Assembly (NCBI GenBank): GCA_039545355.1
Contig: BCJJ01000007.1
Location: 1,488,001-1,552,000, forward strand
Source of the DNA: Trichosporon coremiiforme
Lineage: Eukaryota > Basidiomycota > Tremellomycetes > Trichosporonales > Trichosporonaceae
Length of the DNA stretch: 64,000 bases
Direction of reading: 5' to 3'
Shown here piece after piece: positions 30,882-40,596 of this stretch (positions within the stretch are counted from its first letter, which is position 1; each line of letters begins with the position of its first letter). The notes beneath the pieces were generated by a model. That model was not told the DNA's origin, did not search any database, and was given only the letters and a program-made list of their open reading frames with translations. The position numbers and the translations under genes were made by a program.

Positions 30882-31988
30882 ATGAGTATCGAGCCCTTCG
30901 GCTGGGCCCTGATCGTGCTCGTGCCCATCATCAGCATCGCGATGGGGTTTGGACTTTGGGCAGGGCTGAAGCTGAGGCGAAGGCAACGAAGGCAGCGAGC
31001 CAAGACGACGGCGAGGGAAGGAGGATCGGGCGTCGAGCGACATCTCGTAGTGCGGAGCGTGAGTCCGTACTTCTTCTTGTCCGAGACGGCGCCCATGCTC
31101 CCGTCGTCAAGCCGCGGTGTGCGATCGCTTCGTGAGACCCAAAATGCCCCGGCGCACGCCGATGCCGAGGCTGAGAACAACGCCGAGGCGAGCGGGAGCA
31201 GGACCGCAAGAATTGAGCCGTTCCCTCCCTCCGTCTCCATGTCACCCGAGCCGCCAGCACCACCGCCGAAGGACGAGAAGGCCCTCAGACCGTTGGAAGC
31301 GGTGAGCGTAGGATCGGTGCCGATTGTCGGAGGCTCCTCGACCGCTTGGCGCCCCGTCGCCCCATCTTCGACCGATGGGTCTTCTGCCGAGTCGATGAAA
31401 GAGCGCGAAGGGCCAGGACCGGAGGATATCTCCCGGGCAATAGCTGTGCTCAGGGAGGCGCTCCGCTCAGAATCGAGCTCCACCCCGTCGTCCGTCATAC
31501 CTCTCGAAGTTCCGCAGCTCCTCGCCGACATCGAAAGGGCGCCAACATACCGAGCTCGCGAGTCCCCTTCCACCTCCACCAGTCCATCGGCACCATTGGC
31601 GAGTCTATCCGTACCCCAAGCAAACGGCGTGGGCCGTGCACCGACATATCGAGAGCGAGACGACACAGCCGGTCCCTCCAGCTCAGCAGCTCCAGCATAT
31701 CGGTGCGACAATCCCGGTCCGTCGAGCATCGCGATACCTCAGCCCAGCCGTGCCATCAGTCGCGCTCCGTCGTATCGTGAGCGAGACCCTGCGCCGCCGC
31801 AGTATCAGTCCGAGTGGCGAGACTCGGTCTGCAGCCTTGGCAGCTCGAGTTCGATACGGTCCGAGCACACTGTCGGTACTGTGCCCAGTGAGCGAACGGA
31901 GCGAACCGATCGCGCCGAGAGCACCGAGCGTAGCCGGTCGGGGCGCGTGCGCGGACCCCGTGGCCCGCGCCCACCATTTAAGCGATGA
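30882..31988 (+). CDS. PY-tail family protein 12, without ectodomain (array gene 4), with APxY repeats
   Basis: This single-exon gene encodes 368 residues from the ATG at 30882; the frame before it has only a GTG. The transmembrane helix WALIVLVPIISIAMGFGLWA (about 8-27) is followed by LKLRRRQRRQR. The tail contains ETAPMLPSS, the helical motif PEDISRAIAVLREALRS and four related units, ERAPTYRARE, GRAPTYRERD, AAPAYRCDN and SRAPSYRERD. The last runs straight into APPQYQSEW. The C-terminus is Arg/Ser/Glu-rich. The APxYR units resemble degenerate PY motifs, so this tail may be multivalent for WW domains (inference). It closes the four-gene array. Confidence 0.75.
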   Translation: MSIEPFGWALIVLVPIISIAMGFGLWAGLKLRRRQRRQRAKTTAREGGSGVERHLVVRSVSPYFFLSETAPMLPSSSRGVRSLRETQNAPAHADAEAENNAEASGSRTARIEPFPPSVSMSPEPPAPPPKDEKALRPLEAVSVGSVPIVGGSSTAWRPVAPSSTDGSSAESMKEREGPGPEDISRAIAVLREALRSESSSTPSSVIPLEVPQLLADIERAPTYRARESPSTSTSPSAPLASLSVPQANGVGRAPTYRERDDTAGPSSSAAPAYRCDNPGPSSIAIPQPSRAISRAPSYRERDPAPPQYQSEWRDSVCSLGSSSSIRSEHTVGTVPSERTERTDRAESTERSRSGRVRGPRGPRPPFKR

Positions 31989-32297
31989 TTCGATGGTCCG
32001 GACCAAGGCGCTAGGGAGCGAAAGATGTTCATAGTCGGGTCAGAGTTTGTGTCTGTGCAGACGGGCTTGTGCGTGTTTCAGAACTGTATGGCGATTTCGT
32101 AGCCGTGATCAGAGGTAGGACCTGCAGGGTATCGAGACCTCCACCCAGAGTCGTTGGGGTCAGTCTACGTCGTTGGGGAAGTTGTCGGAGCAATGCACAC
32201 AGGAGTTCTATGTCGGGACGGCAAGTATTTCTGAACTACAGATGTCGATATCGCTCTGTCTTCGTGATTGCTACTCGCCGTCAACCCACGTTCCGCC
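31989..32297. other. intergenic, no gene seen
   Basis: This 309-bp spacer marks the boundary between the PY-tail array and ordinary single-copy genes. No feature was recognised. Confidence 0.45.
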
Positions 32298-32840
32298 ATG
32301 TCCCACCCTGTTGCTGACTACGCCTCCGACCTCATCATGCGCCTCTGGCAGCGCGCCGAGGGCTCCATTGTCATGCAGGGCGTGCTGCTCGCCCTCCCCC
32401 CCGCGATGATCCTGTACGGCATGCACAACACGGTGCGACGTAGCCGAGCCCAAGCGGAGGTGCGGGAACGGTTACGGGCGCTGGAGGCAGACGCCGCCAC
32501 CGTTCAGACAGGCCACAAGGCGATTACGCAAACGCTGGAGGAGATCGACTACACGCTGGAACACATGCGCACCGCGCTCCGGACACAGGCGATGTCGTGG
32601 GCCGCTCTCCAGCCCGGCGCATCGGCTGAGGACATTGCCAACTCGTATTCGAGGGTCGAGGATCTGCATTGCGCACTCATGTTTGACCTGGGGCTTGCGC
32701 TGGGGAACACGAAGAAGATCCGGCAGACCGTCCAGCGGCGGGCGTCCCATGATGCTGCGCCAGAGTTCGACTTCACAAGGTGGCTCCTCGAGATCTTTTC
32801 GGGCAAGTCCTTCAGTTGCGCGAAGGGAGAATCGCCGTAG
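32298..32840 (+). CDS. small membrane protein with coiled coil, unknown function
   Basis: This single exon encodes 180 residues; the ATG at 32298 (MSHPVADYASD) was chosen over an upstream non-ATG extension. A probable membrane helix (VMQGVLLALPPAMILYGM, about 25-42) is followed by a charged amphipathic stretch (SRAQAEVRERLRALEADAA) that looks like a coiled coil. A further helical region (TLEEIDYTLEHMRTALRTQ) comes next. There is no signal peptide, PPxY or known domain. Codon use is that of an expressed gene. It lies between the PY-tail array and the acyl-CoA-binding protein gene. I do not recognise a family. Confidence 0.65.
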   Translation: MSHPVADYASDLIMRLWQRAEGSIVMQGVLLALPPAMILYGMHNTVRRSRAQAEVRERLRALEADAATVQTGHKAITQTLEEIDYTLEHMRTALRTQAMSWAALQPGASAEDIANSYSRVEDLHCALMFDLGLALGNTKKIRQTVQRRASHDAAPEFDFTRWLLEIFSGKSFSCAKGESP

Positions 32841-33496
32841 TTGGATCGCTATCTTCGATTCGCAATGTGTGGGGCCGCACTAGCGAGACGGAGGTTGAAG
32901 CCTTGGAACCCTCCTTGGACGTAGTCCTGTACGTTGGACATAGTGTTGATAGCTTGTCATGTCGACACGTTGCACTGTGGTAAACATCCGGACCATCTTG
33001 GTTCATCGCTGATTCTGAGACATGCCAGTCAGTTTGGGCAGGAAGCGCTCAATAAGGTTCGACTAGCAGGGTGATAAGATATTAAGCGATGTTTCGATGT
33101 GCGTCGACATGAGATACTGAGCACCCAATGTGGAACCAAACAGACGTGATGACTAGGCGTGTGAAAGGGGTGACACGTGGGCGGAATGTGATAGGCCCGC
33201 TCGAGTGAATTGGGGGAGATCCGAGACGTCCCCACGCTGGCTGCTCTCCTGGCTACGGTGGATGGGAGTGTGCGGTGCCTGAGCGTCGCGCAGCGCGCAA
33301 GCGGTTCGGTGGTGGTCCTGGCGCGTCGCCCTTTGGCTCCCTGCTCGTGCTCCCTGGGGAACCGGCTCGTCTCTCGCGCCATCCGGTCAGCTGTCACTGG
33401 CTGAGCCACCAACGTCCACTCGTCCTCGTACATAAACCCCCACGTCACATTCTTCCTTCCACCTCACCACCCATCCCACACCAACTATCAACAACA
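32841..33496. promoter_or_regulatory. upstream region of the acyl-CoA-binding protein gene
   Basis: The last 90 bp before the ATG are pyrimidine-rich (ttccttccacctcaccaccc) and end in ACAACA before the start codon. This is typical of strongly expressed fungal genes. No other feature was seen. Confidence 0.45.
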
Positions 33497-33991
33497 ATGT
33501 CTGCCCAGTTCGACAAGGCCGTCGCCATCGTCCGCTCCCTCCCCCCTGACGGATCCGTCAAGCCCACCCAGGACCAGCAGCTCGAGTTCTACGGCCTCTT
33601 CAAGCAGGCCACCGAGGGTGACGTCAAGGGCGACCGCCCCGGCGCCTTCAACTTCGCCGGCAAGTACAAGTGGGACGCCTGGAAGAAGCTCGAGGGCACC
33701 AGCCAGGACGAGGCCAAGGCCAAGTACGTCGCTCTCCTCAAGGGTGTAAGTATGATTTAACGCGGTGGCGGTCTTCTAGCGAGCCGCGCCGCGAGTCTTC
33801 CTTCCTGCCTTCCTTGTGTCGCCGCGAACGCCCGCGAAGCGCCACGCCGAAAGCTAGGAGGAGCGGAAAAGCCCAGCTGACATGCAGATGCTCGAGGCTT
33901 CCAACGACGATGTCGCCAAGGCCTCGCTCGCCGAGCTGGAGGGTGAGTTGGAAGAACAGGGCAGGAAACTGACGACACAGCCGCGGCCTAA
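33497..33991 (+). CDS. ACB1: acyl-CoA-binding protein
   Basis: Exons 33497-33745, 33888-33942 and 33981-33991 encode 104 residues. The first intron is 142 nt and the second 38 nt. The protein is the four-helix ACBP fold. It has FDKAVAIVRSLP, then QQLEFYGLFKQATEGD with the conserved LxFYxLFKQAxxGD signature, DRPGAFNFAGKYKWDAWKKLEG and DEAKAKYVALL. The residues known to contact acyl-CoA (Tyr in FYGLFKQA, Lys in KYKWDAW, Tyr in AKYV) are present. ACBP binds long-chain acyl-CoA esters in the cytosol and buffers them for lipid synthesis and transport. The last exon is only 11 nt and encodes the end of LEAAA. Strongly C-ending codons suggest high expression. Confidence 0.93.
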
Positions 33992-34348
33992 GCGTTGTAT
34001 CTCTGTAGTTCGAGATGATATAAGTGGCACGCAGTACTCTAACGGAGCGGTCGGGGTCTAAGCATCGGCGCTCATGACGATGGGGGGGGGACCGGAGAGC
34101 GGCAACCGACTGCAGACGTCGTGGGAAGGCCATGGAACGTGGCTGTGTGGAGGTTACTCACCCGATGGTCTACTGACGCGACAGCTACCGGGCTGCTGAA
34201 TTGTCTTCTCATCTGCAGCGTGAAACAAGCGAAGCGCCGGAACAGTGAACGAGCTCCTCCGTGCCGCGCCACTCCGGCACCACCAGCCATGGGGTATGAA
34301 ATGCAAGATAACCGATCTACGAATCTATAACGACACTATGAGGGGCGC
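33992..34348. other. convergent 3' region of ACB1 and ERG2
   Basis: This 357-bp region between two convergent genes has no supported feature other than the expected 3' UTRs. Confidence 0.5.
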
Positions 34349-35461
34349 CTAGAGCTTTCCGCGGAGGAGGTTCTTGATCATCTCGCGCGCGGTGATGCGC
34401 GTGGTGTGGTACATCGTTCCCCAGTCGAGGGTGGAGAACATCATGTCGGCGAATCCGAAGGGGAGCATAGGGGGGATCCAGCCGCGGGCGTACTCGAGCG
34501 ACCACGACTCGGGCGTGATGACGTACTGCTTCTTGACGCCGCGGACGAGGTGGTGCACATTTCCCGGCTTGTAAATCTCGCGCGTGAGCGCGCCGGCCTC
34601 GTACGCCCACTCCTCGCCCGTCAGCATGTGGAAGTAGTCGTCGGCCGTGTGCAGGCCGGTGTGGCCCTCGGTGCCAGTCGCGCTGCCGAAGATGATCAGG
34701 TACCTGGGGGTCAGCTTGGTGCAACGACACTTGCAGCATCTCCCTCCCTTCTCCCTCCCGTCACGACCACTAGGTACAGCAGGACTGTCACTGGGCCAAA
34801 TGCACAGTGCGTTGCCTGCCGACCCGGGAGTCCTGATCGCGCAGAGAACGGAGGAAGGTCCAGAGCACTTGCCCGCTCAGCTCCTACTCACTCAGTAATG
34901 CTCGCGTGGATGATGTACATGGCGCCCATGGCACCGCCGGCATTGTTGAACACCCACTCGTGGTGGTCGGTGTAGTCGGTGAGGAGGTGCGCGTCGGGGT
35001 ACTGCTTGACCATGTTCTCGAGGAGGGACTCAATGATGAACGAGGCGTTACCCGTCTGGTCCTGCGCGGTGGCAGTCGCAAGCGACGCGTTCACGCACTG
35101 GTGAAGCTCGGTGGGGTCGAAGATGTAGAAGCGACCATCCTGCTTGTCAGCCTGGAACCGAAGAGGACCTAGCTGCCTTCCTCCTGTCGAGCTGCTCCGC
35201 CTTTGAGCTCCGGCGGAGGAGGACAGCACAGGGCAGGTCAGAGCTGCAACAGATACGCCAAGCAGCAGCGCCCCAGCGCACAAATGCCTGTTGAGATCAA
35301 CTCACATTGAGCTTGTCGGCGACCTTGCACAGTCCCCAGACGACAGCGATGATGACGGCCCACACGCTAAGCTTGGAGGCGCACGACGACTTGCAGGCGT
35401 TGTATCCAGAGTGGCCGTTGGTGGCACCGTTGGTCTTGCCTTTTCCGTTCTTAGCCGCCAT
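34349..35461 (-). CDS. ERG2: C-8 sterol isomerase (ERG2/sigma receptor family)
   Basis: Exons 35461-35306, 35151-34892 and 34703-34349 encode 256 residues. The introns are 154 and 188 nt, long for this window. An N-terminal membrane helix (LSVWAVIIAVVWGLCKVAD) is followed by FYIFDPTELHQ and DHHEWVFNNAGGAMGAMYI. Then come the family hallmarks EYLIIFGSATGTEGHTGLHTADDYFHMLTGEEW (in parts), KPGNVHHLVRG and LEYARGWIPPMLPFGFADM. ERG2 moves the sterol double bond from C8 to C7 in ergosterol synthesis in the ER membrane. Length and motif order match the fungal enzyme. It is transcribed divergently from ATG22, with 642 bp between the starts. Confidence 0.93.
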
Positions 35462-36103
35462 GTTGGGAATGTGCTTTTCGTGTGGGGATGAAGAGTCAAG
35501 AAACAGCAAGCAAGCCGAGTTTTAAGGAGCCAACAACAAAAGCGATCGATCGACCGAGCCACGGTCCAGGATCCAGGCGCGCCTGGCGGGGAGGGACGCG
35601 ATGCCACCATGAGCTCGAGAAAAGTATCGTTCGATAAGCGAATTTGCACCCGTTGTCAACAAACCGGTTCTGCCGTGGACAGAACGCTTGGCTGTCCTTC
35701 TCGAACGATTGAAGGCATCGAGCAACGATGCACGGCTCCTTGGCCCTCTCACCATTGGACAAGAGCGCGTCGCACAGGCGCCGACGGCGCTGTCCGCGAC
35801 CACAACATGCTTGCGGATCGTTCGATGCGCCGCAGATGATGGTCATCTCCGTCTGTCATCTCCGCTCCAAATGTCCGTCGTGCCTGAAGGGAACGGAGAA
35901 CGCAGAGAGTCCGTAGGTATAGTGCACGTGACCATGTGGGAACAGTTGCCACCCAGAGTCCGCCCGGTGGAGGTGGTTCGTGACGGGATGCGTCTGTTGT
36001 CTGGGGAAGGGGAAGGCGGGCATGCACATGCTGGTCTACGTTTCAGGAATCACTACACTTGCTCACTCACCTCGCACTCATCGACTGGTGACTACCGCAC
36101 ACA
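35462..36103. promoter_or_regulatory. divergent promoter region of ERG2 and ATG22
   Basis: This is 642 bp between two ATGs pointing away from each other. No clear TATA box was seen on either side. A sterol-response element cannot be assigned by eye. Confidence 0.4.
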
Positions 36104-37875
36104 ATGAGCGGGGCCGCCCTCCCTCCTCCCCATGTGCGGGCATGGTATTGGTACGCTTTTGCCGCGGAGGTGTTCGCGGCCTGTGCCATCGTGAGTAGCC
36201 CTCTCCAAGCTGTTCCGCCCGTGCGATAGCTGACGTGACAGGCCATCTTCCTCCCCATCACACTTGAGCAGATGGCTCGTGAAGTGGGCTTCGAGGCGCC
36301 AGACTACACCAAGCCATGTTCCCGTGAACCACCGCTGCCCGGGGAGAAGGCTGCAGTATGCAAAGCCAAGATCCTCGGCTCGTGGGTCGACACCGCGAGT
36401 TTCTCGTGAGTTGGTCCGTCGTACCAGCCAACTGATGATCAGGATGTACGTCAAGTCAGCAGCAGTTCTGCTGCAAGCTCTTGGTATCATCTCGATCGGC
36501 AAGCTCGCAGACTCGACGTACTGGCGTAAGCGGCTGCTGCTCCTGTTCGCGGCAGTTGGATCGGCCACCGCGAGTGTCTTCCTCGTCCTGCCTGCAAGGG
36601 CCGCGTGGCTTCCTCTGTTCGCTGCATTCCTGACACTGATCGGCAACATGACCTATGCTGCGAGCATCGTGTGCGCCAACGCCTTCCTCCCAGGCCTAGC
36701 GAGGGAAGACACTGCCGTTGTCGCTGCCCGGCGGACTCTTAGGGCAACAGTGCCGGAGCTTGAGGACGAAACACCGCGCAGTTCTGTTGACGAGGCTCGG
36801 CAGTTGCTACCCGACGCCGAGGTGGAAGCGAAGGCGAAGTACGACAAGTTGCTCTCACTCACGACGTCGCGGCTCAGCTCGACAGGTGTCGCCATCGGTT
36901 TCTTCTCTGGCGTCAGCATGCTGGCTCTTCTTATCGTCCCCGTGTCCCTTGGCAAGGGCTCGACCTCTGCGCTGGAACTGGCTATCGGTCTCAGCGGCGT
37001 GTGGTGGGCCGTCTTCACCGTCCCAGCTGGCTGGGGTCTCCCAAGCGGGCACCGCGAGCCGGCGCCTGAGCACTGGCTGAAGAGGGGATGGGCACAAGTT
37101 GCGAGCATGGTGCAGCCTAGCCACATGAGGGAGCTCCCGAACCTGTTCAAGTACCTCCTCGCGTGGGTGTTTCTGTCCGACGGTTTCCACACGACAACGT
37201 ATACTGCCATTCTGTACGCAAGCAGCACGCTTCACATGTCCGCCAGCAAGGTCATCATCATCGGCTTGCTCGTCCAGCTCGCCGCGGTCGGTAGCTCAAT
37301 CATGGCGCCCCGCTTCCAACGCTGGCTCGGCGTAACGAATCTAGGCCTGCTGATTCGCATCGTTCTCGCAGCGCAAGTGTTGCCGATATACGCGTGCCTC
37401 GGCCTGATCCTTCCCTTCGGCGGTCTCCGCACCGAGGCGGAGATGTACGTCGCGGCGGTGTGGTTCGGCTTCGTGAGTTCCAGCATACCCCGAACACCGA
37501 CCTTATGACCGAGCTAACATGCAGCTTTACGGACCGTTCAACTCGTACGCTAGAGCAGTGTACGCCGAGCTCGTGCCGCCGGGGCACGAGTCGTCCTTCT
37601 TCTCCCTCTTCTCTTTGACGGACAAGTCGGCATCATTTATTGGGCCGATGGTTATTGGTCTCATCTCAGACAGGACCGGCAACATCCGTCTCGGGTTCCT
37701 GTTCCTGACCGCGATGTTGGCCCTGCCACTGCCTGTCATGATGCGCGTCCGCATGCGTACTGGCGCTGCGCAGGCTCAGGCATGGTCGCAGGCGCGTATG
37801 ACGCAGGACCAGGCTATTGATGAGGCGGACGAGCTGGCATCAGCTGTCGAAGACATCGAACGATTGGAAAGATAG
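36104..37875 (+). CDS. ATG22: vacuolar amino-acid effluxer Atg22-like, MFS type
   Basis: Exons 36104-36190, 36242-36405, 36443-37472 and 37525-37875 encode 543 residues. The protein has about a dozen hydrophobic helices of the major facilitator type. Family landmarks are AWYWYAFAAEVFAACAI at the N-terminus, LPITLEQMAREVGF, GKLADSTYWRKR after the second helix, and the C-terminal LYGPFNSYARAVYAELVPPGHES with FSLTDKSASFIGPMVIGLISDRTGNIR. In yeast, Atg22 exports amino acids from the vacuole after breakdown of autophagic bodies. All introns are 37-52 nt with GTGAGT donors. The second exon begins in frame with the third helix segment. The last exon ends in an acidic C-terminus (ELASAVEDIERLER). Confidence 0.88.
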
Positions 37876-38297
37876 AGAGCATAGATTTCGTTGTGATGTA
37901 TTTTCTTAGGGTCTGCGTTTGTGCTCTGTGTGCGTGTATGTGTTAGTGAGAGTGCGGCGATACGGCGCGCAGCAGGTGCGCCGCCGATGTCATGTACGTC
38001 GACGGCGATGTCATGGCCACGTTGCTGTGCGCCGAGAGCTGTGCGACTGCGCGTCGCGAGCTTGGGCACAGCGTCATGCATCGCGCCGTCCTCGTCCAGT
38101 GGAACGTGCCCCGATCTGGTGCCTGATCGGCTCCGCCGCTTGGCCGAGTCCTTGTGGGAGTGGGGGGCTTGATTTCGTCCCTGAGGGATGGTAAATGGGA
38201 AAACAAGGTGGTCCTTCCTGGGCTGACCAACAGCTGCCGTCAGCATCGCTCCACCTCACTCTTACTCTTAAATCTTGCTATCTTGCTCGACTCGACG
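37876..38297. other. intergenic, promoter side of the DUF2985 gene
   Basis: The last 80 bp before the ATG at 38298 are rich in C and T (ctccacctcactcttactc), as in other leaders here. No other feature was found. Confidence 0.45.
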
Positions 38298-40280
38298 ATG
38301 GCGTCTTCACCGCCGCTCGAGTCCCCCCTGGGAAAGGAGGATATGGAGGATGCCGGGCCCTCCACCCCTCCCCGATCGCCGCGAACGCCCACCCGCCGCC
38401 GGCCACGGCCACCGCGACAGCCTGTCCGCTGCGTCTCGCTAGACGTCTGCCGACCCCAGCAATCCACGCAACCCATCTTAGACCGGATAGAGGAAGGCTC
38501 GACGCCGACGAAGCAGCCCCCCGGCTCGCCCGTCGCGTTCTCGACGCCATCGGCGCCTTCCTCGCCCACGCGACCTCGCGCAAGCTCGAGCGTTAAATCT
38601 GACCACAACTCCGAGCAGTCCCGCCCGTTATTCCCCCCCAAGGCGTCTGCGGTTCCCGATCATCTGAAGCCTGGAAGACGGCGTGCGCACACCGTCTCGG
38701 TGACTATGCCGTGGCGGAAGGGCTATGCGCCGCTGCCGGACGACCCTGAGACGGCGGTGGGGCCGAGGGAGCGGGCGGGGAGTAACCACTCCAACCACGA
38801 CGTAGCGGACAACAGGGGCGAGCTGCACGACGATGTCGTCGGGTTACTCGACTGCGTCGATCCCGAGGTCGGCACGGTCAACCACCTGCAGAACATGACG
38901 AACGCAATCATGTTTCCGCCCATTCCGAGCTTGTACTCGCGCCGACCCAATGTTTGCCTCTCAAACGACGACGACGAGGACACGGTCCCAACGCTCCCGT
39001 CGCAGCCCAAGCCAGCGAAGGAGTCCAAGCTCCGTCTCGGCCGACACCGCGCCGAGTCTGCCCCCGTTTCGCTGCGGCCGCCATTATCCAGCCAAGGGAG
39101 CGACAACGACATCCACCGCACCTCGACCGAGGACGCGGGCATCGCCAAGGTCGAGCTGGAGGCCGACGACAAGCTCCGCGCCCACGTCGACGAGGACATG
39201 ACGCACGAACTGGACGCGCACATGCGTAAAGTGCTGCTGCGCCGCAAGCGCCGCGACAAGATGAAATCAGCCCTGCGCGGCCTGTGGGCATACCTGAAGA
39301 CGCCGATGGGCATCGTGACGGCGATCTACGGCTTCCTCGTTGCGTTCTGGGGCGCTGCAATCGTGCTCTTCCTGCTCGGCTGGATCCCCACCTCGTCCAA
39401 GCACGCACAGGACAAGTGGGTCGAGATCTCGTCCCAGGTCACGAACGGCCTCTTCACCGTCACGGGCGTGGGGCTGATTCCCTGGCGCGCGATAGACACG
39501 TATCGCATGTCGCGGATCTGGACGCTGCGATCTCGTGTCCGCAAACGGCGCGCGAAGCTCGGTCTCCCCGAGATCAAGGACTGGAACGACCTCCCCGACC
39601 CTAACACGGTACCGGGATACATCAACGTGCTGTCCGACAAGGAGCAGGCCGAGCTGGAACACCAGCAGTCGGCCTTCCAAGCGTCCCAAACCTGGTATCG
39701 GCCGCACGCGACGCCGACGCACACCGCGTTCCCGATGGCGTGGGCGCTCTGGAATACGATTCTGATGGACCTGAACAGTTTTTTCCAGTGCATCCTCTGC
39801 GGCTGCATGTGGGGCATGAACTACCACGTCCGCCCCCCCTGGACGACGGGTACGTTGATCCCGCTCTCGTTTCTTTGTGGAATTGGTGCGGCGATCCTGA
39901 TCTGGCAGGGAGGCGTGAGGACGAAGAAGACGAAGGAGGTCGAGAACAAGCTCTCCAAGGCGCTGGGCGTTGAGGGACCCCCTGTTGTTGAGAAGGGACG
40001 GCCCCGCGCTGCGACTGTCGGCACTGAACGCCCGAGTCTGGATGTCAAGCCCAAGATCGAGGCCGTGAGGATGCCCACGAGAAGGGCGACGGTGGATGCT
40101 GGCCCTGGAGTCGTTACGGTCAGTCACCTCACGCCGCTTGCCGAGACGGAGGAGAGCGACACGCCCGAACCCAGCCCGAGGGAGAAACACATCGAGCTCG
40201 ACGACCTCGCCCTCCCCCCAGTCCCCGAGATCAGCGCCATCGAACTTCCCGGGCTCAATCCCAAGCGCGCCTCGACATAG
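38298..40280 (+). CDS. DUF2985-type integral membrane protein
   Basis: This single exon encodes 660 residues from the ATG at 38298. The first half is disordered, rich in Pro/Ser/Arg (TPPRSPRTPTRRRPRPP). It is followed by acidic stretches and a helical DELDAHMRKVLLRRKRRDK segment. The membrane domain starts with ALRGLWAYLKTPMGIVTAIYG and FWGAAIVLFLLGWIP. It continues with WVEISSQVTNGLFTVTGVGLIPWRAIDTYR, then two late helices (FPMAWALWNTILMDLNSFFQ and GTLIPLSFLCGIGAAILIWQ). This order and the ISSQVxNGLFTVTGxGLIPWR signature match the fungal DUF2985 family, whose function is unknown. The C-terminal tail is hydrophilic. Codon use is optimised. Confidence 0.8.
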   Translation: MASSPPLESPLGKEDMEDAGPSTPPRSPRTPTRRRPRPPRQPVRCVSLDVCRPQQSTQPILDRIEEGSTPTKQPPGSPVAFSTPSAPSSPTRPRASSSVKSDHNSEQSRPLFPPKASAVPDHLKPGRRRAHTVSVTMPWRKGYAPLPDDPETAVGPRERAGSNHSNHDVADNRGELHDDVVGLLDCVDPEVGTVNHLQNMTNAIMFPPIPSLYSRRPNVCLSNDDDEDTVPTLPSQPKPAKESKLRLGRHRAESAPVSLRPPLSSQGSDNDIHRTSTEDAGIAKVELEADDKLRAHVDEDMTHELDAHMRKVLLRRKRRDKMKSALRGLWAYLKTPMGIVTAIYGFLVAFWGAAIVLFLLGWIPTSSKHAQDKWVEISSQVTNGLFTVTGVGLIPWRAIDTYRMSRIWTLRSRVRKRRAKLGLPEIKDWNDLPDPNTVPGYINVLSDKEQAELEHQQSAFQASQTWYRPHATPTHTAFPMAWALWNTILMDLNSFFQCILCGCMWGMNYHVRPPWTTGTLIPLSFLCGIGAAILIWQGGVRTKKTKEVENKLSKALGVEGPPVVEKGRPRAATVGTERPSLDVKPKIEAVRMPTRRATVDAGPGVVTVSHLTPLAETEESDTPEPSPREKHIELDDLALPPVPEISAIELPGLNPKRAST

Positions 40281-40596
40281 TGCGTTGCGCCGCGCGACAT
40301 AGATTTAGTGTCGTAGTCATCATGTCATGTTGTAATGCATACACAGACTGTACTGTAGCTGGAGCTGCGGGGGCTTGGGCTCTGGCTACGGCCTGACAGG
40401 GAACGGAGTTGTACAAGTGGGAGGACGACAAAGTCTATACGTAACGTGAGGTGCATGGTGGTGCTGTGTTGGGGGACTTGGGGCGTCGAGGGGATCTGAC
40501 ATTCGGCGTGTCATGTGTGTCAGGAGCGCTGATGATGCTGGAGGTTTTTACGCCCGGTTTGACGGCAGGGGATCGGACGCCGACGACCGCCGAGTG
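40281..40596. other. convergent 3' region
   Basis: This lies between the 3' ends of the DUF2985 gene and the minus-strand coiled-coil gene. No other feature was seen. Confidence 0.45.

Noticed and set aside
30833..31729. 298-codon open frame antisense to array gene 4
   Set aside because: Same reason. The sense strand carries the helix and PPxY, and the antisense is low-complexity Ser/Ala/Gly.
39267..40190. 307-codon open frame antisense to the DUF2985 gene
   Set aside because: It is a mirror of a GC-biased coding sequence. The sense strand has recognisable domains and the antisense has none.
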